Source of the DNA: JAUSPI01 sp964454305
GTDB taxonomy: Bacteria; Desulfobacterota; Syntrophia; Syntrophales; JADFWA01
NCBI GenBank assembly: GCA_964454305.1
Contig: CAYVXX010000036.1
Span: 1 to 22,022 of the forward strand
Direction of reading: 5' to 3'
Length of the DNA: 22,022 nt
Numbering within the stretch: the stretch's first letter is position 1; each line of letters begins with the position of its first letter. The notes below the pieces were generated by a model that saw only the letters and a program-made list of their open reading frames with translations, searched no databases and was not told the DNA's origin. The position numbers and the translations under genes are program-made. This document shows, piece after piece, positions 7,780 through 15,815 of this stretch.

Positions 7780-7921
7780 ACTGAAGATAGTACCGGTAGA
7801 ACAAGCAGTTGGTCTCAAAGGTTTGCACGATATGACAAGGATTATCCCGGAAAACGTTAAGGGGCCTGTTTTTAAAAGTGGTCAGACTATCACCGTCGAA
7901 GATGTTGGTATACTGGCCTAA
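7772..7921 (+). pseudogene. Remnant of the MoeA-like domain, frameshifted from the second fmdE gene
   Basis: In the frame one base ahead of the fmdE copy, the translation contains LKIVPVEQAVG, HDMTRIIPENVKGPVFKSG and ITVEDVGILA, then TAA (7919-7921). These align with LQAVSVRDAIG, HDMTRIIPNSKKGPAFKNR and VETDDIDLLL at residues 203-248 of the intact fusion. The remaining 300 residues, including the molybdopterin-binding core, are absent; the fdhE gene from the other strand ends 43 bases farther on. One extra base in the A8 tract at 7762-7769 would explain the frameshift, and a deletion the missing 3' part. Confidence 0.8.
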
Positions 7922-7963
7922 TTGTCCATTTGGCAGGTAACTGATGTGATCTTCTCTCTTTAG

Positions 7964-8854
7964 TTATGCACACAGATCAGTCTGCACACCACCGCCTTCA
8001 AACCCCATTTCTTTAGCCTTGATATCAAGGTGAAGTGTGGCAACCTCTTCCAGAGGAGGATAGAAAATACGCTCTATTTCTCTTGTGTCCACGGCCTTTA
8101 TGTATTTTTCACAATTGTCACAAACATCCAGCCTGTATTCTTGTTCTTCTTCAATTTGAAAATAGTGGAGTGTCGTGTTGTCCTTATTGTTACAAAATGG
8201 ACAGTAAATCCTCTGGACGGGCCATTTGTGCCAGCAGAAACTGCAGAACAAAAAGCGCTTACCTTCATTCTCGAATGTCGATAAAACAGGCAAACTTCCA
8301 CAAATAGGACAGTAACCCATTTCCCATGATTTGTTCTTGTCAAGATATGTTGAAAGTTGCGAAGCGCACACGGATAAAGAGGGTTTTATGCTGTTGTAAG
8401 TTATAAAAGCAAGAACCTTTCTGTCGATTTCGAATTCACCCGCAATTTTTTCAAAGAGAATGTCGTCCTCAACCAAAATTTTTGATAAGAGAGTGTTTAA
8501 ATCAAGTTCTCCTGTTTCAATAGCTTTAATTATCCCTCTGGCAGACATTGCCATGACTTCATTCGCCCCTTCTGCAATACTACATATTTTTCTAAAAAGT
8601 TTTGTGGCTTCTTCTGTATCTATTACAAACTCAGACATATTTATGAGAGGAAGTTTTTCCTTCGCCTTAATAAAAAGACTCTCTTTAGGGATCTGTATAG
8701 GCTTAATATCCAACTGGCTTCTGGATTCCTCCTGTGCTGAAAAAATCTGTTTGTGAAAGTCTAACAAAGCAGCATAAGCTGGTCTCAGCTTCTTAAGTGT
8801 CTCCGCAACTTTTCTAACCTGATCTGAAGTGGGAGTAACATCATCTGTTTTCAT
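7964..8854 (-). CDS. fdhE: Formate dehydrogenase accessory protein FdhE
   Basis: The 296-residue cytoplasmic protein carries the four CxxC motifs of FdhE at Cys182/185 (CPIC), 204/207 (CSFC), 218/221 (CPFC) and 245/248 (CDNC), which form rubredoxin-like metal sites. FdhE helps mature respiratory formate dehydrogenase, probably by checking the cofactor-loaded subunit before Tat export. It is the third gene after fdhA and fdhB on the same strand, but a strong hairpin terminator (8883-8909) precedes it, so its expression may be attenuated relative to the enzyme. An AGAGGT site precedes the ATG. Confidence 0.92.
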   Translation of the reverse strand: MKTDDVTPTSDQVRKVAETLKKLRPAYAALLDFHKQIFSAQEESRSQLDIKPIQIPKESLFIKAKEKLPLINMSEFVIDTEEATKLFRKICSIAEGANEVMAMSARGIIKAIETGELDLNTLLSKILVEDDILFEKIAGEFEIDRKVLAFITYNSIKPSLSVCASQLSTYLDKNKSWEMGYCPICGSLPVLSTFENEGKRFLFCSFCWHKWPVQRIYCPFCNNKDNTTLHYFQIEEEQEYRLDVCDNCEKYIKAVDTREIERIFYPPLEEVATLHLDIKAKEMGFEGGGVQTDLCA

Positions 8855-8882
8855 ATAACTACCTCTGAATATTGTGATAAAA

Positions 8883-8909
8883 AAGGAGGGAGATAAAATC
8901 TCCCTCCTT
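8883..8909 (-). terminator. Intrinsic terminator or attenuator between fdhB and fdhE
   Basis: A perfect 12-bp stem (AAGGAGGGAGAT with ATCTCCCTCCTT) has a three-base loop and is followed, read on the minus strand, by a run of T. This fits rho-independent termination of fdhAB transcription just before fdhE. Partial read-through would lower fdhE relative to fdhAB. Confidence 0.85.
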
Positions 8910-8925
8910 GAAATTTAACTTCTTT

Positions 8926-9663
8926 TTAACCCAACAAACTCTGGAAAGGCCTCTTTAAAGGTGACACGAGTTTTGCGAAAGCAACACGCCGCGTAATGCC
9001 CACAGGCCCCTGTGCTACGACAAATTTGTGATAAAATTCCGGTTTGTCGGTAATAAGATAAATTACACGAATTTGATCCGCATCTACCAGTTGGGCCTCC
9101 GGATATTCCTTCTTAATTTCGGCAAGACGTTTATGTGCCAGCTTTAGCATCTCTTCCCTGTCGCCAAAATTCATTGCTCCCGTTGGACAGGTCTTCACAC
9201 ATATGGGCAAAAGACCATTTTGCACCCGGTCTATACACATATCACATTTTGTAATTGCCTTAGTCTTTTCGTCTCGTCTTGGTATGTTATAGGGACAACT
9301 TTCCCGTATTTCGTTGAATGCCTTTTCGGACAGGCGTTTTGTCAAATCTGTGTAAATTATCGCTCCTGTTTCATCATCGCTGATTATAGCGCCTGGCAGA
9401 TAGCCATCGGCCACCTCTCTGCACGGCGGTTCCAAGCAATGGCGACATTGATCCGGGAAAAAATTCCATGTTACTTTCCCATTGATTTCGTGTTCTGTAA
9501 ACCTGACCAGTTTATATGTAAATGGATTCAGGTCAACCGGGTTCTGATGACTTCCCCACTGTTTGGTCTTTGTCCCAGGTAAGCCATGCCATTCTTTACA
9601 GGCGACCTGACAACCTCTACAGGCGGTACACCTCGTTGTATCGATGAAAAATGTCTTTGACAT
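8926..9663 (-). CDS. fdhB: Formate dehydrogenase iron-sulfur (beta) subunit
   Basis: The 245-residue ferredoxin-like subunit has twelve likely cluster cysteines: Cys12, 15, 18, 22 (CTACRGCQVAC), 73, 76, 81 (CRHCLEPPC), 123, 140, 143 (CDMC), 155 and 159. That is enough for three [4Fe-4S] clusters, as in the FdhB of Desulfovibrio. It passes electrons from the catalytic subunit to a periplasmic or membrane acceptor. No Tat signal of its own is seen, so it would be exported together with FdhA. It follows fdhA by 50 bases with a good ribosome-binding site (GGGAGG). No cytochrome or membrane-anchor subunit lies in the window, so the enzyme is probably a soluble heterodimer or uses an anchor encoded elsewhere. 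Confidence 0.92.
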   Translation of the reverse strand: MSKTFFIDTTRCTACRGCQVACKEWHGLPGTKTKQWGSHQNPVDLNPFTYKLVRFTEHEINGKVTWNFFPDQCRHCLEPPCREVADGYLPGAIISDDETGAIIYTDLTKRLSEKAFNEIRESCPYNIPRRDEKTKAITKCDMCIDRVQNGLLPICVKTCPTGAMNFGDREEMLKLAHKRLAEIKKEYPEAQLVDADQIRVIYLITDKPEFYHKFVVAQGPVGITRRVAFAKLVSPLKRPFQSLLG

Positions 9664-9713
9664 TTCTTTTTCCTCCCTATGAGTTAATAGTTATATATCA
9701 ACCGGCCATTTTA

Positions 9714-12700
9714 CTATCGAGATAATTCTCTGAGTTTCTTGGCCTTTTTAATGTTCACACAGCATGCTTTGAATTCAGGTATGGTTGTGTTTGGGTCGCC
9801 CGCACTGATACACAGACGGTTGGTTGCGTCACCCGCACCAGGCGTCATCCAGCCAAAGCAGAAGGGCATACCAACTTCATGAACCGTTTTACCCATCACT
9901 TTGAATGGCCTCATACGCATGGTTACCATCGCTATTGCTTCTACCCGGCCTCTCGTATTTTCCACAATGACGGGGTCGCCGTTTTTGATACCCTTTTCCT
10001 TGGCCAGCTCGGGACTCATCTCCACATAGAGCTGTGGTTCCGCTTCAAGGAGCCATGGCACAGCCCTTGTTTCACTTCCACCACACCAATGTTCGGTCAC
10101 GCTGTAAGTCGTCAAAACGACAGGATAACGTGGGTCCGCCGGCATAGCTCTCTTGTCGGCATCACTATCTATAATTTTGGCGCAAGGATTGTTCAGCTGT
10201 TTGGAAAATGGATGCCTTTTAATCGGGGTTTCAATTGGTTCATAATGTTCAGGAAATGGTCCTTCCGCCCTGCCGGGACCAAAGAGTTGACCATGCCCTT
10301 CTTTCCGCATAATGAAAGGATATTTTCCTTTGCCGGTTGCCATCGGCGGCCAACCACCATCCGGCACATCGCCTATCCACTTGTTTTCCTTCCATTCGAT
10401 AACAGCTCTTTCAGGATCCCAGGGTCTTCCATTCTTATCTACCGAAGCCCTGTTATAGAGGATTCTTCTATTAACGGGCCAGCACCATGAAAAGTTGGGA
10501 TAGAGGCCGATCTTTGCCTGCATCGGGGTCTGGGAGTAATCACGTCGCTTGGCCTTGTTACCGTCTTCTTCCGTATAGCTTCCGGCATAAAGCCAGTTAA
10601 GGCAGACCGTTGAACCGTCATCCTTTAGGGCTCCGAAACTGGGTACCTGCTGACCTTTTTTGGGTCCTTCGGTATAATAACCATTGATTTTCCTGGCCAT
10701 CTTTTCTGCGTCGTAATTGCCGGGCCAATCGAGCTTTAAGATAGGATCCGCAAAGACACCGTCTTGCTTCCGGTAAAGATCTCTAACTTTATTCATAATC
10801 TCCACCATTATCTGTCCCATCGATTTTGATTGACCTTGAGGCTCGGTCGCTGCGTAATGCCATAACAGCCAGCGCCCGCTGTTGCTTACACTCCCTTCCT
10901 TTTCAACTTTGTGGCATGAAGGCAGCAAAAAGACCTCTGTCTTTATCTTTTTGGGATCCGCACCCGGACGGTGCCAGAAATCTGTTGTCTCATTATGGTG
11001 AATCTCGGCAATTGATAACCAGTCCAAGTTCTCCATTGCTTTTCTGACCTTGTTGGAGTTTGGCACGCTGCTCGCCGGACCAGTTGCCCAAATGTTGCCG
11101 CCCTTTATCTTACCTTTATACATCCTGTCAAAAAGGTAAAGATAAGAGTAATCTTCCCCTTTATCAACTTTTGGAAGCCAGTCATAACCAAAACCGTTTT
11201 CCTTGGTAGCACTGTCTCCGAACCAGCCTTTTAATAAACTTACCGTGTACTTTGGATAGTTCTGCCACCAGTTGGCACTCATGGGATCATGACTTACCGG
11301 TGTTGTTGCCTTAAGATAATCCTCCAATGTAGGCAAGTCACCACGCGGTACTGCGAGATAGCCGGGTAAGATATGCCATAAGATGCAGTGGTCCGTTGAA
11401 CCCTGGACATTCGGTTCACCCCGCAGGGCGTTGATTCCGCCTCCGGCGACGCCGATATTACCCAGCATAAGCTGAATAATGGCGCTTGCCCGAATATTCT
11501 GAACGCCGACTGTATGCTGAGTCCATCCCAAAGCATACATAATTGTTCCCGCCTTATCGGGTGCTCCCGTAGAAGCATAGGCACTATATACTTTGAGCAG
11601 ATTATCCTTTGATACACCGGTGGTGGCTGAAACGTCGTCTAAATTATACCGGTCATAGTGTTTCTTCAAAAGCTGGAAGACGCATCTCGGATGTTTGAGA
11701 GTTTTGTCTTTTTTAGGATTTCCATTTCCGTCCAGCTCAAATTGCCATTGAGATTTATCATAGGTTTTTGTCTTCGGGTTATATCCGGTAAACAAACCAT
11801 CATTAAATTCAAATTTTTTATTTACAATGAAGGAAGCGTTTGTATACTCCGTTACATACTCTTGAAAATATTTCTTGTTCTCAATAATATATTTTATCAT
11901 ACCGCCCATGAAAGGAATATCTGTACCCGAACGGAGGGGCACATGAAAATCAGACCTAGCGGATGTTCTGGAAAACTTGGGATCAACATGAATAATTGTG
12001 GCCCCTCTTTCTTCTTTAGCTTTTAAGACCCATTTGAAACATATCGGGTGATGCTCTGCGGCATTGCTGCCCATGATCAAAGCACAATCTGTATTTTTGA
12101 TATCGATCCAGTGATTGGTCATCGCACCGCGTCCGAACGACTCTGCCAGAGCCGCAACAGTGGCGCTGTGTCAGATACGTGCCTGATGGTCGAAGTGGAC
12201 TATCCCCTGTGCCCTGATAGCCTGATGCACCAGTGCACACTCCTCATTGTCCAGCTGAGAAGAACCCAGATGAAACATTGATTCCACGCGATTAACCCGC
12301 TCTTTTTTATCATTATATTCCTTAAAGTCCCTATCCCTAGTCTCTTTTATCCGGTGAGCAAGACGATCCAATATCCAGTCCCAGCTTTTCTCTTCCCAGC
12401 GGTCACTGTAAGGCGCCCGGTAAAGAGGTTTAAAAAGGCGGTGGTCACTGTTAATCATGGCTAACGTGGAAGCGCCTTTAGAGCACAACGCTCCCTCGCT
12501 TACCGGATAACCGGGATCGCCTTCCGCACTGATAACTTTACCATCTTTTACATGGCAGATAAGATGGCAGGAAACAGAACAGAATCCACAGATAGAAATA
12601 ACTTCCTTCGCTCCTTTAATTTTCAATTTAGCTGCATGAGCTTTTATGGGCCTCAAGTCAAAACCGACTTGACTGAGGGCAATACTCACTGCCCCGAGAC

Positions 12701-12737
12701 CCGTCACCTTCATAAAACCTCGTCGTGTAATTTTCAT
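9714..12737 (-). CDS. fdhA: Selenocysteine-containing formate dehydrogenase, catalytic (alpha) subunit
   Basis: This is one gene of 1007 residues read through an internal TGA (12171-12173) that encodes selenocysteine 189. The context HQARI-U-HSATVA is the conserved active site of Sec-type formate dehydrogenases, and the frame continues without break to TAG 9714-9716. The N-terminus has a twin-arginine signal (TRRGFMKVTG, residues 4-13), so the folded enzyme goes to the periplasm. A [4Fe-4S] site is formed by Cys50, Cys53, Cys57 and Cys85, followed by Lys87 in CSKG. The protein binds a Mo- or W-bis(pyranopterin guanine dinucleotide) and oxidises formate to CO2 or the reverse. A very strong AGGAGGAGGT ribosome-binding site precedes the ATG. 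The many Mo/W importers nearby fit its metal demand; which metal is used cannot be told. Annotation without Sec would split it into two proteins of 188 and about 802 residues. Confidence 0.95.
12139..12170 (-). promoter_or_regulatory. Bacterial SECIS hairpin
   Basis: Downstream of the TGA the mRNA can form the stem GGCUCU/AGAGUC (one G-U pair) around a GGC loop. The loop starts 23 bases after the TGA, within the spacing range of bacterial SECIS elements read by SelB. The helix may extend into the preceding bases. Sequence and position both fit, but the fold was judged by eye. Confidence 0.6.
12171..12173 (-). other. Selenocysteine codon (in-frame TGA) of fdhA
   Basis: TGA lies between codons for RI and HS in the conserved Sec-FDH motif, with the frame open on both sides: 188 residues before and 818 after. 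It implies that selA, selB, selC and selD exist elsewhere in the genome. Confidence 0.95.
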
Positions 12738-12861
12738 TTGTTACCTCCTCCTATTATAAAAAGAATATTTACATTTTTCGGTTACAATCTCGTCTCGCAT
12801 TTTATCAACCGCAAATAACATAACGATCAGAGGCTGTCAAGCATTTTGTCAATGATTTCAG

Positions 12862-12879
12862 TATGTTATTTTTAACATA
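12862..12879. promoter_or_regulatory. Palindromic operator upstream of fdhA (TATGTTA-N4-TAACATA)
   Basis: A perfect 7-base inverted repeat with a TTTT spacer lies 124 bases before the fdhA start. Arm length, spacer length and arm sequence (one base different) agree with the sites before modA (1857-1874) and before the second modE (13724-13751). It would allow the same regulator to adjust the formate dehydrogenase to metal supply. A lone half-site TAACATA also occurs near 12815. Confidence 0.5.
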
Positions 12880-12912
12880 TTCAGATGTAACCAGTCTTCT
12901 GTTATGTACAAA

Positions 12913-12952
12913 GGAAATTTGTTGATTTTTATTCGCTCGCTGTTCAGTTCAA
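12913..12952 (+). repeat. Dispersed repeat, right-half copy
   Basis: The end of this stretch (12934-12952, CGCTCGCTGTTCAGTTCAA) is identical, inverted, to 21576-21594. The preceding AAGGAAATTTGTTGATTTT matches 15854-15872 (one T fewer in the following run there). The left hairpin half found in the copies at 15.8 and 21.7 kb is missing here. Confidence 0.7.
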
Positions 12953-13200
12953 TTCCTGAAATCTAAATGGGAGAGTGACTCGGAGAAGAGAGGACAATAA
13001 AGACGAGATTTTTCACAGTATAAGCCGGAACACATTCCGGCAATATGTGGCACTGCAGGGTTTACCGATCCGACAATCCCGCGGGCAAAGATGGCTGGCG
13101 ACCGGATTAGCATTAAGGATGGAAGTTTTTGAGCATTTGCTGAAGCACAGTACGGAAAATGGCTATTCCCACCATTTTTCAGAGGTGATATCATTAAGTG

Positions 13201-13250
13201 AATCTCCCCGCCCACAGGGCGGGGCTTGCGGGTACGCTCCCGGTCACGAT
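13201..13250. repeat. REP-like GC-rich hairpin
   Basis: A perfect 8-bp stem CCCCGCCC-ACA-GGGCGGGG (13206-13224) is preceded by AATCT, as in the other repeats, and followed by a second smaller GC hairpin (CGGG...CCCG). It lies just downstream of the second modE gene on the other strand; there is no T run, so it is not a classical terminator, although it could stabilise the 3' end of that mRNA. Confidence 0.6.
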
Positions 13251-13265
13251 GCCTTACTCGCGTAT

Positions 13266-13625
13266 CTACTCCTTATACACGTCGGTAGACCAGGGGAATA
13301 ACTCCCTGGCTTCCCTGAGGGCTTCTTGTTCGACCTTGTCAAGCCAAAACCGAAATTTTTCCGTCAACTCCTTGCCGCGTTCCGATAGTTGATACCTTCT
13401 ATTTTTACCGGTCTTGACAATCAGCTTATATCCCAATATATCTTCGGTTTTTCGTATTTTCCCCCATGCTGCTCGATAAGACATGCCCATGTTCTCCGCT
13501 GCCCTTTTTAACGACCCATATTTCTCTATGTTAGCAAGAAGTTGCGCACGGCCAGACCCAAAAAGAACGCCGCTATCTGTTTCCAGCCAGACGTGCAACC
13601 TTACCTTCGGATGATTCTTATCCAT
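13266..13625 (-). CDS. ModE-like winged-helix regulator, DNA-binding domain only (second copy)
   Basis: The 119 residues correspond to the ModE N-terminal DNA-binding domain, with SLKRAAENMGMSYRAAWGKI at about 39-58. There are no Mop/TOBE domains. The C-terminal 30 residues (LTEKFRFWLDKVEQEALREA) look helical and may dimerise, as the equivalent helix does in ModE. It shares the SYRAAWG core with the copy at 1118-1471 but differs in wing and tail. A 12-bp perfect palindrome (13724-13751) of the proposed operator class lies 98 bases upstream of its start, which suggests autoregulation. The upstream gene on the same strand (13920-14798) is a different type of putative metal regulator. Confidence 0.85.
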   Translation of the reverse strand: MDKNHPKVRLHVWLETDSGVLFGSGRAQLLANIEKYGSLKRAAENMGMSYRAAWGKIRKTEDILGYKLIVKTGKNRRYQLSERGKELTEKFRFWLDKVEQEALREARELFPWSTDVYKE

Positions 13626-13723
13626 GGTAAATCTTCCTTGTTCAATTATTGACTATTATAAAAATAATATAGACATCATCTCCCGTAAGAATAAACATTC
13701 CCTGGAATGGTTTTAGTTCCATT

Positions 13724-13751
13724 TTATATATGTCAATTATGACATATATAA
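13724..13751. promoter_or_regulatory. Long perfect palindrome, proposed ModE-type operator
   Basis: Twelve-base perfect arms (TTATATATGTCA and TGACATATATAA) flank a 4-base ATTA spacer. The inner seven bases of each arm give TATGTCA-N4-TGACATA, the symmetric form of the site before modA. It is the strongest of the three copies and lies upstream of the second modE-like gene. Confidence 0.6.
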
Positions 13752-13790
13752 GAACAAAGCCAATTGTCAAGATAAAATTGTTTTTAAACG

Positions 13791-13807
13791 GCGGGGAGCT
13801 TCAATTT
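13791..13807 (-). repeat. Dispersed repeat fragment (left end)
   Basis: Read on the minus strand, AAATTGAAGCTCCCCGC is identical over 17 bases to 15809-15825, the left end of the composite repeat behind the second modA. Confidence 0.6.
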
Positions 13808-13919
13808 CAAAATTGGATGTGGAAAATAAAATCCGGCAAATTACAGATATTATAGTGAACTGAAGCAATATCCAACTTTTCGAATGTTTTCATCAAAGGT
13901 CGGAAAAATAGTTAACGTA

Positions 13920-14798
13920 TCAACTTTCGAATATAATCTTTCCTGTGTCTTTTAAGTTATAACCGGGCAAAGTACGGGAGAGTCTGCTAATCTGCACCGG
14001 ATCAATGTAAGCTATCAACCCTTGAATGACCTTTGTGGACCAAAGCTCCCTCGGAACAACAAGGTCAAATCTTTCCTCTTTAAGTGGAACAAAATCGAGG
14101 GAAAAAAGGTGGGCAACATACTCAATACCCAGACCCACATCCACCTCGTCAAAGAAAACCTTAAAAGCTACTTCCAAATGTGTATTTACCTCATTAGCAA
14201 AATATGTAATCTCCTCTCTATCCCGGCCGTTTTCCCTTAAGAGATATTCAAGCAGCATCCTTGTGCCGGACCCCTCATTTCTATTCACAAATCTTGCCTT
14301 CTTCTCTATTACATCCTTTAAACCCTTGATACCCAAGGGGTTCCCTTTTTTTACAATCAGTCCCTGTTGCCTGTGCCACAGATTGACGACCACATACCTT
14401 TGCGGGGCAAGTATTCTGCTGAGAACGGGAAGATTATATTCTCCTGTTTCCATATCCAGAAGATGAGTACAGCATGCCTGCCCTTTTTTCTTAGCAAGGG
14501 CATGGATGCCCCCCTGGCTGCCCAGCGATGAGTAAAAAGTCAAGGTCTCGGGAATTTTTTCCTTGTTATAAAAGGACAAAAACCTTGCCAGGAGAATATC
14601 GTCACTCCCCATAATCAGGATGTCTTTTCCCCTTTGAACATTTTCATCTATCCATCGCCGAATGTGCCATTCAGGAAAGAGCCACTTCCCCGCAATATTC
14701 ACATGAGGAAGACCCCCTTCTTTCACCAGCTGGTATATCTTCTTTTCGTTAAGCCTCAAAAGATCGGCCAGTTCTTTTGTCGTAAGCATTTCTTTCAT
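13920..14798 (-). CDS. HTH (excisionase type) plus periplasmic-binding-protein-like regulator
   Basis: The 292-residue cytoplasmic protein starts with an excisionase/MerR-like HTH (residues 4-54: LTTKELADLLRLNEKKIYQL, with GKWLFPEWHIRRW as the wing and end). The remainder resembles the PBP-like domain (PF12727, relatives of COG1910), i.e. a ModA-like binding fold used inside the cell: FYSSLGSQGGIHAL, VNRNEGSGTRMLLEYLL, DVGLGIEYVAHLF. Such proteins are predicted to sense molybdate or a related small anion. The gene is divergent from the second modA (237-base intergenic region with a nested inverted repeat at the promoter), so it is the likely regulator of that transporter and of itself. Activator or repressor action cannot be decided. 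Confidence 0.82.
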   Translation of the reverse strand: MKEMLTTKELADLLRLNEKKIYQLVKEGGLPHVNIAGKWLFPEWHIRRWIDENVQRGKDILIMGSDDILLARFLSFYNKEKIPETLTFYSSLGSQGGIHALAKKKGQACCTHLLDMETGEYNLPVLSRILAPQRYVVVNLWHRQQGLIVKKGNPLGIKGLKDVIEKKARFVNRNEGSGTRMLLEYLLRENGRDREEITYFANEVNTHLEVAFKVFFDEVDVGLGIEYVAHLFSLDFVPLKEERFDLVVPRELWSTKVIQGLIAYIDPVQISRLSRTLPGYNLKDTGKIIFES

Positions 14799-14859
14799 AA
14801 ATTTTTTCTATCAAGAAATAGCGAACATGTCAATCAGGAGATAAACAATAACAATTAAT

Positions 14860-14916
14860 CCTAAATTATAACGAATGTGTATTTATATTGACATTTAATG
14901 ACAATTTAGGTAGATA
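14860..14916 (+). promoter_or_regulatory. Promoter and candidate operator of the second mod cluster
   Basis: TTGACA (14888-14893) and TAGATA (14911-14916) are 17 bases apart, facing modA. An inverted repeat CCTAAATT (14860-14867) / AATTTAGG (14903-14910) brackets the -35 region and spacer, with a further AATGT/ACATT pair inside it. It does not match the 7-4-7 palindrome, so a different regulator, plausibly the adjacent HTH/PBP-like protein, may bind it. The -10 match is weak. Confidence 0.4.
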
Positions 14917-15035
14917 CATGCTTAATTTAACAGCCCTCATTGCCCGGGAGGCTACCCAAGAAATGGAGATCAAGGAAAGAAAATTATAGCTAAGATCGTG
15001 TTTAAGTTCAAACCTATAAAAGAAGGAGGATAAAA

Positions 15036-15815
15036 GTGAAAAGAAGAATATGGTTAAAGGAAAGTATATTAATTCTTGCTATCTTTATGGCAGGCCTGCT
15101 GGTCTATCCCCAGTTCGGATTTGCAAAAGATATGCTTCTTGTCTATTCGGGAGCCGGGATGAGAAAACCGATGGATAAGATTGGAGTAGCTTTTGAGAAG
15201 AAATATGGCGTGGCAGTGAATTACAATTATGCCGGTTCGAATACCCTCTTAAGTCAGATAGAGCTGACAAAAAGAGGAGATGTCTATATGCCCGGGGCAA
15301 CAATGTACATAAATAAAGCTAAGGAGAAGGGATTTGTCGATTATGAAAAACCAGTGGCATATCATATACCGGTGATAGCAGTTCCTGAAGGAAATCCGGC
15401 GAAGATAACAAGTTTAAAAGATCTTACCAAACCCAAAGTGAAGATTGTGTTTGGAGATCCAAAAGCTGCCGCCTGTGGCAAAATTGCAAAGAAGATACTT
15501 GAGAAAAATAATATCCACGATGAAGTCTGGAAAAATGTTATTGCCACTGCCGGGACGGTAAATGAACTGGTAGTCTATATATGTATGAGACAGGCAGATG
15601 CGTCTATAATCTGGAAAGCCTCTCTGCTGGGAACGGAGGATAAAACGGATATTGTGGAGATACCAAAAGAAGAAAATCTTATAAAGGTAATCCCCATAGG
15701 CAGGCTGACATTTTCTAAGAACGAAAAAATGGCAAAAGAATTTGTGGACTTTGTTGCATCCAGTGAAGGAAAAAGGATATTTGAAAAATGTGGTTTCACC
15801 ACATATCCAAATTGA
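15036..15815 (+). CDS. modA: ModA-like molybdate/tungstate ABC transporter substrate-binding protein
   Basis: The 259-residue protein has a signal peptide ending near residue 30 (LLVYPQFGFA). The mature start LLVYSGAGMRKPMDKIG, YAGSNTLLSQIELTKRGDVY and the second-lobe FGDPKAAACGKIAKKIL are those of the ModA family, but diverged from the ModA at 1948 (SGAGMRKP in place of the classical start; a C-terminal FEKCGFTTYPN). It starts with GTG six bases after GGAGG. A REP-like hairpin begins exactly at its stop codon and separates it from the Mop gene. Its ligand could be molybdate, tungstate or another oxyanion. The signal-peptide DNA closely resembles that of the wtpA gene 3.2 kb downstream. Confidence 0.88.
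   Translation: MKRRIWLKESILILAIFMAGLLVYPQFGFAKDMLLVYSGAGMRKPMDKIGVAFEKKYGVAVNYNYAGSNTLLSQIELTKRGDVYMPGATMYINKAKEKGFVDYEKPVAYHIPVIAVPEGNPAKITSLKDLTKPKVKIVFGDPKAAACGKIAKKILEKNNIHDEVWKNVIATAGTVNELVVYICMRQADASIIWKASLLGTEDKTDIVEIPKEENLIKVIPIGRLTFSKNEKMAKEFVDFVASSEGKRIFEKCGFTTYPN

Larger units (their letters stand above)
12738..13265. other. Upstream region of fdhA, with repeats and no convincing gene
   Basis: These 528 bases hold the fdhA ribosome-binding site (12743-12752), the palindrome 12862-12879, a dispersed repeat (12913-12952), a perfect 6-bp hairpin CCGGAA-CACA-TTCCGG (13025-13040) and a REP-like hairpin (13206-13224). Two TTGACA strings facing fdhA lie between the palindrome and the gene, either of which could be a -35 element, but neither has a good -10. 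Open frames of 88-108 codons cross 12949-13301 on both strands; none gives a protein I recognise, and several frames are open together, as often happens across repeated elements. Confidence 0.5.
13626..13919. other. Region upstream of the second modE-like gene
   Basis: About 290 bases without a gene. They contain the long palindrome (13724-13751) and a 17-base copy of the start of a dispersed repeat (13791-13807, inverted). The rest is AT-rich and shows nothing recognisable. Confidence 0.5.

Noticed and set aside
12171..12737. A separate 188-residue gene for the N-terminus of formate dehydrogenase
   Set aside because: The TGA is a selenocysteine codon in a conserved context and the frame continues into the 802-residue remainder.
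13201..13250. CRISPR-like or terminator reading of the GC-rich hairpins
   Set aside because: Copies are dispersed and not regularly spaced, there are no spacers or cas genes, and no T run follows. They fit REP-like repeats better.
12949..13301. Open frames of 88 (-) and 108 (+) codons upstream of fdhA
   Set aside because: Both strands are open over the same DNA, no family is recognised, there is no clear ribosome-binding site, and the frames run into repeat hairpins and the end of the modE gene. Probably not coding, although a decayed element cannot be excluded.
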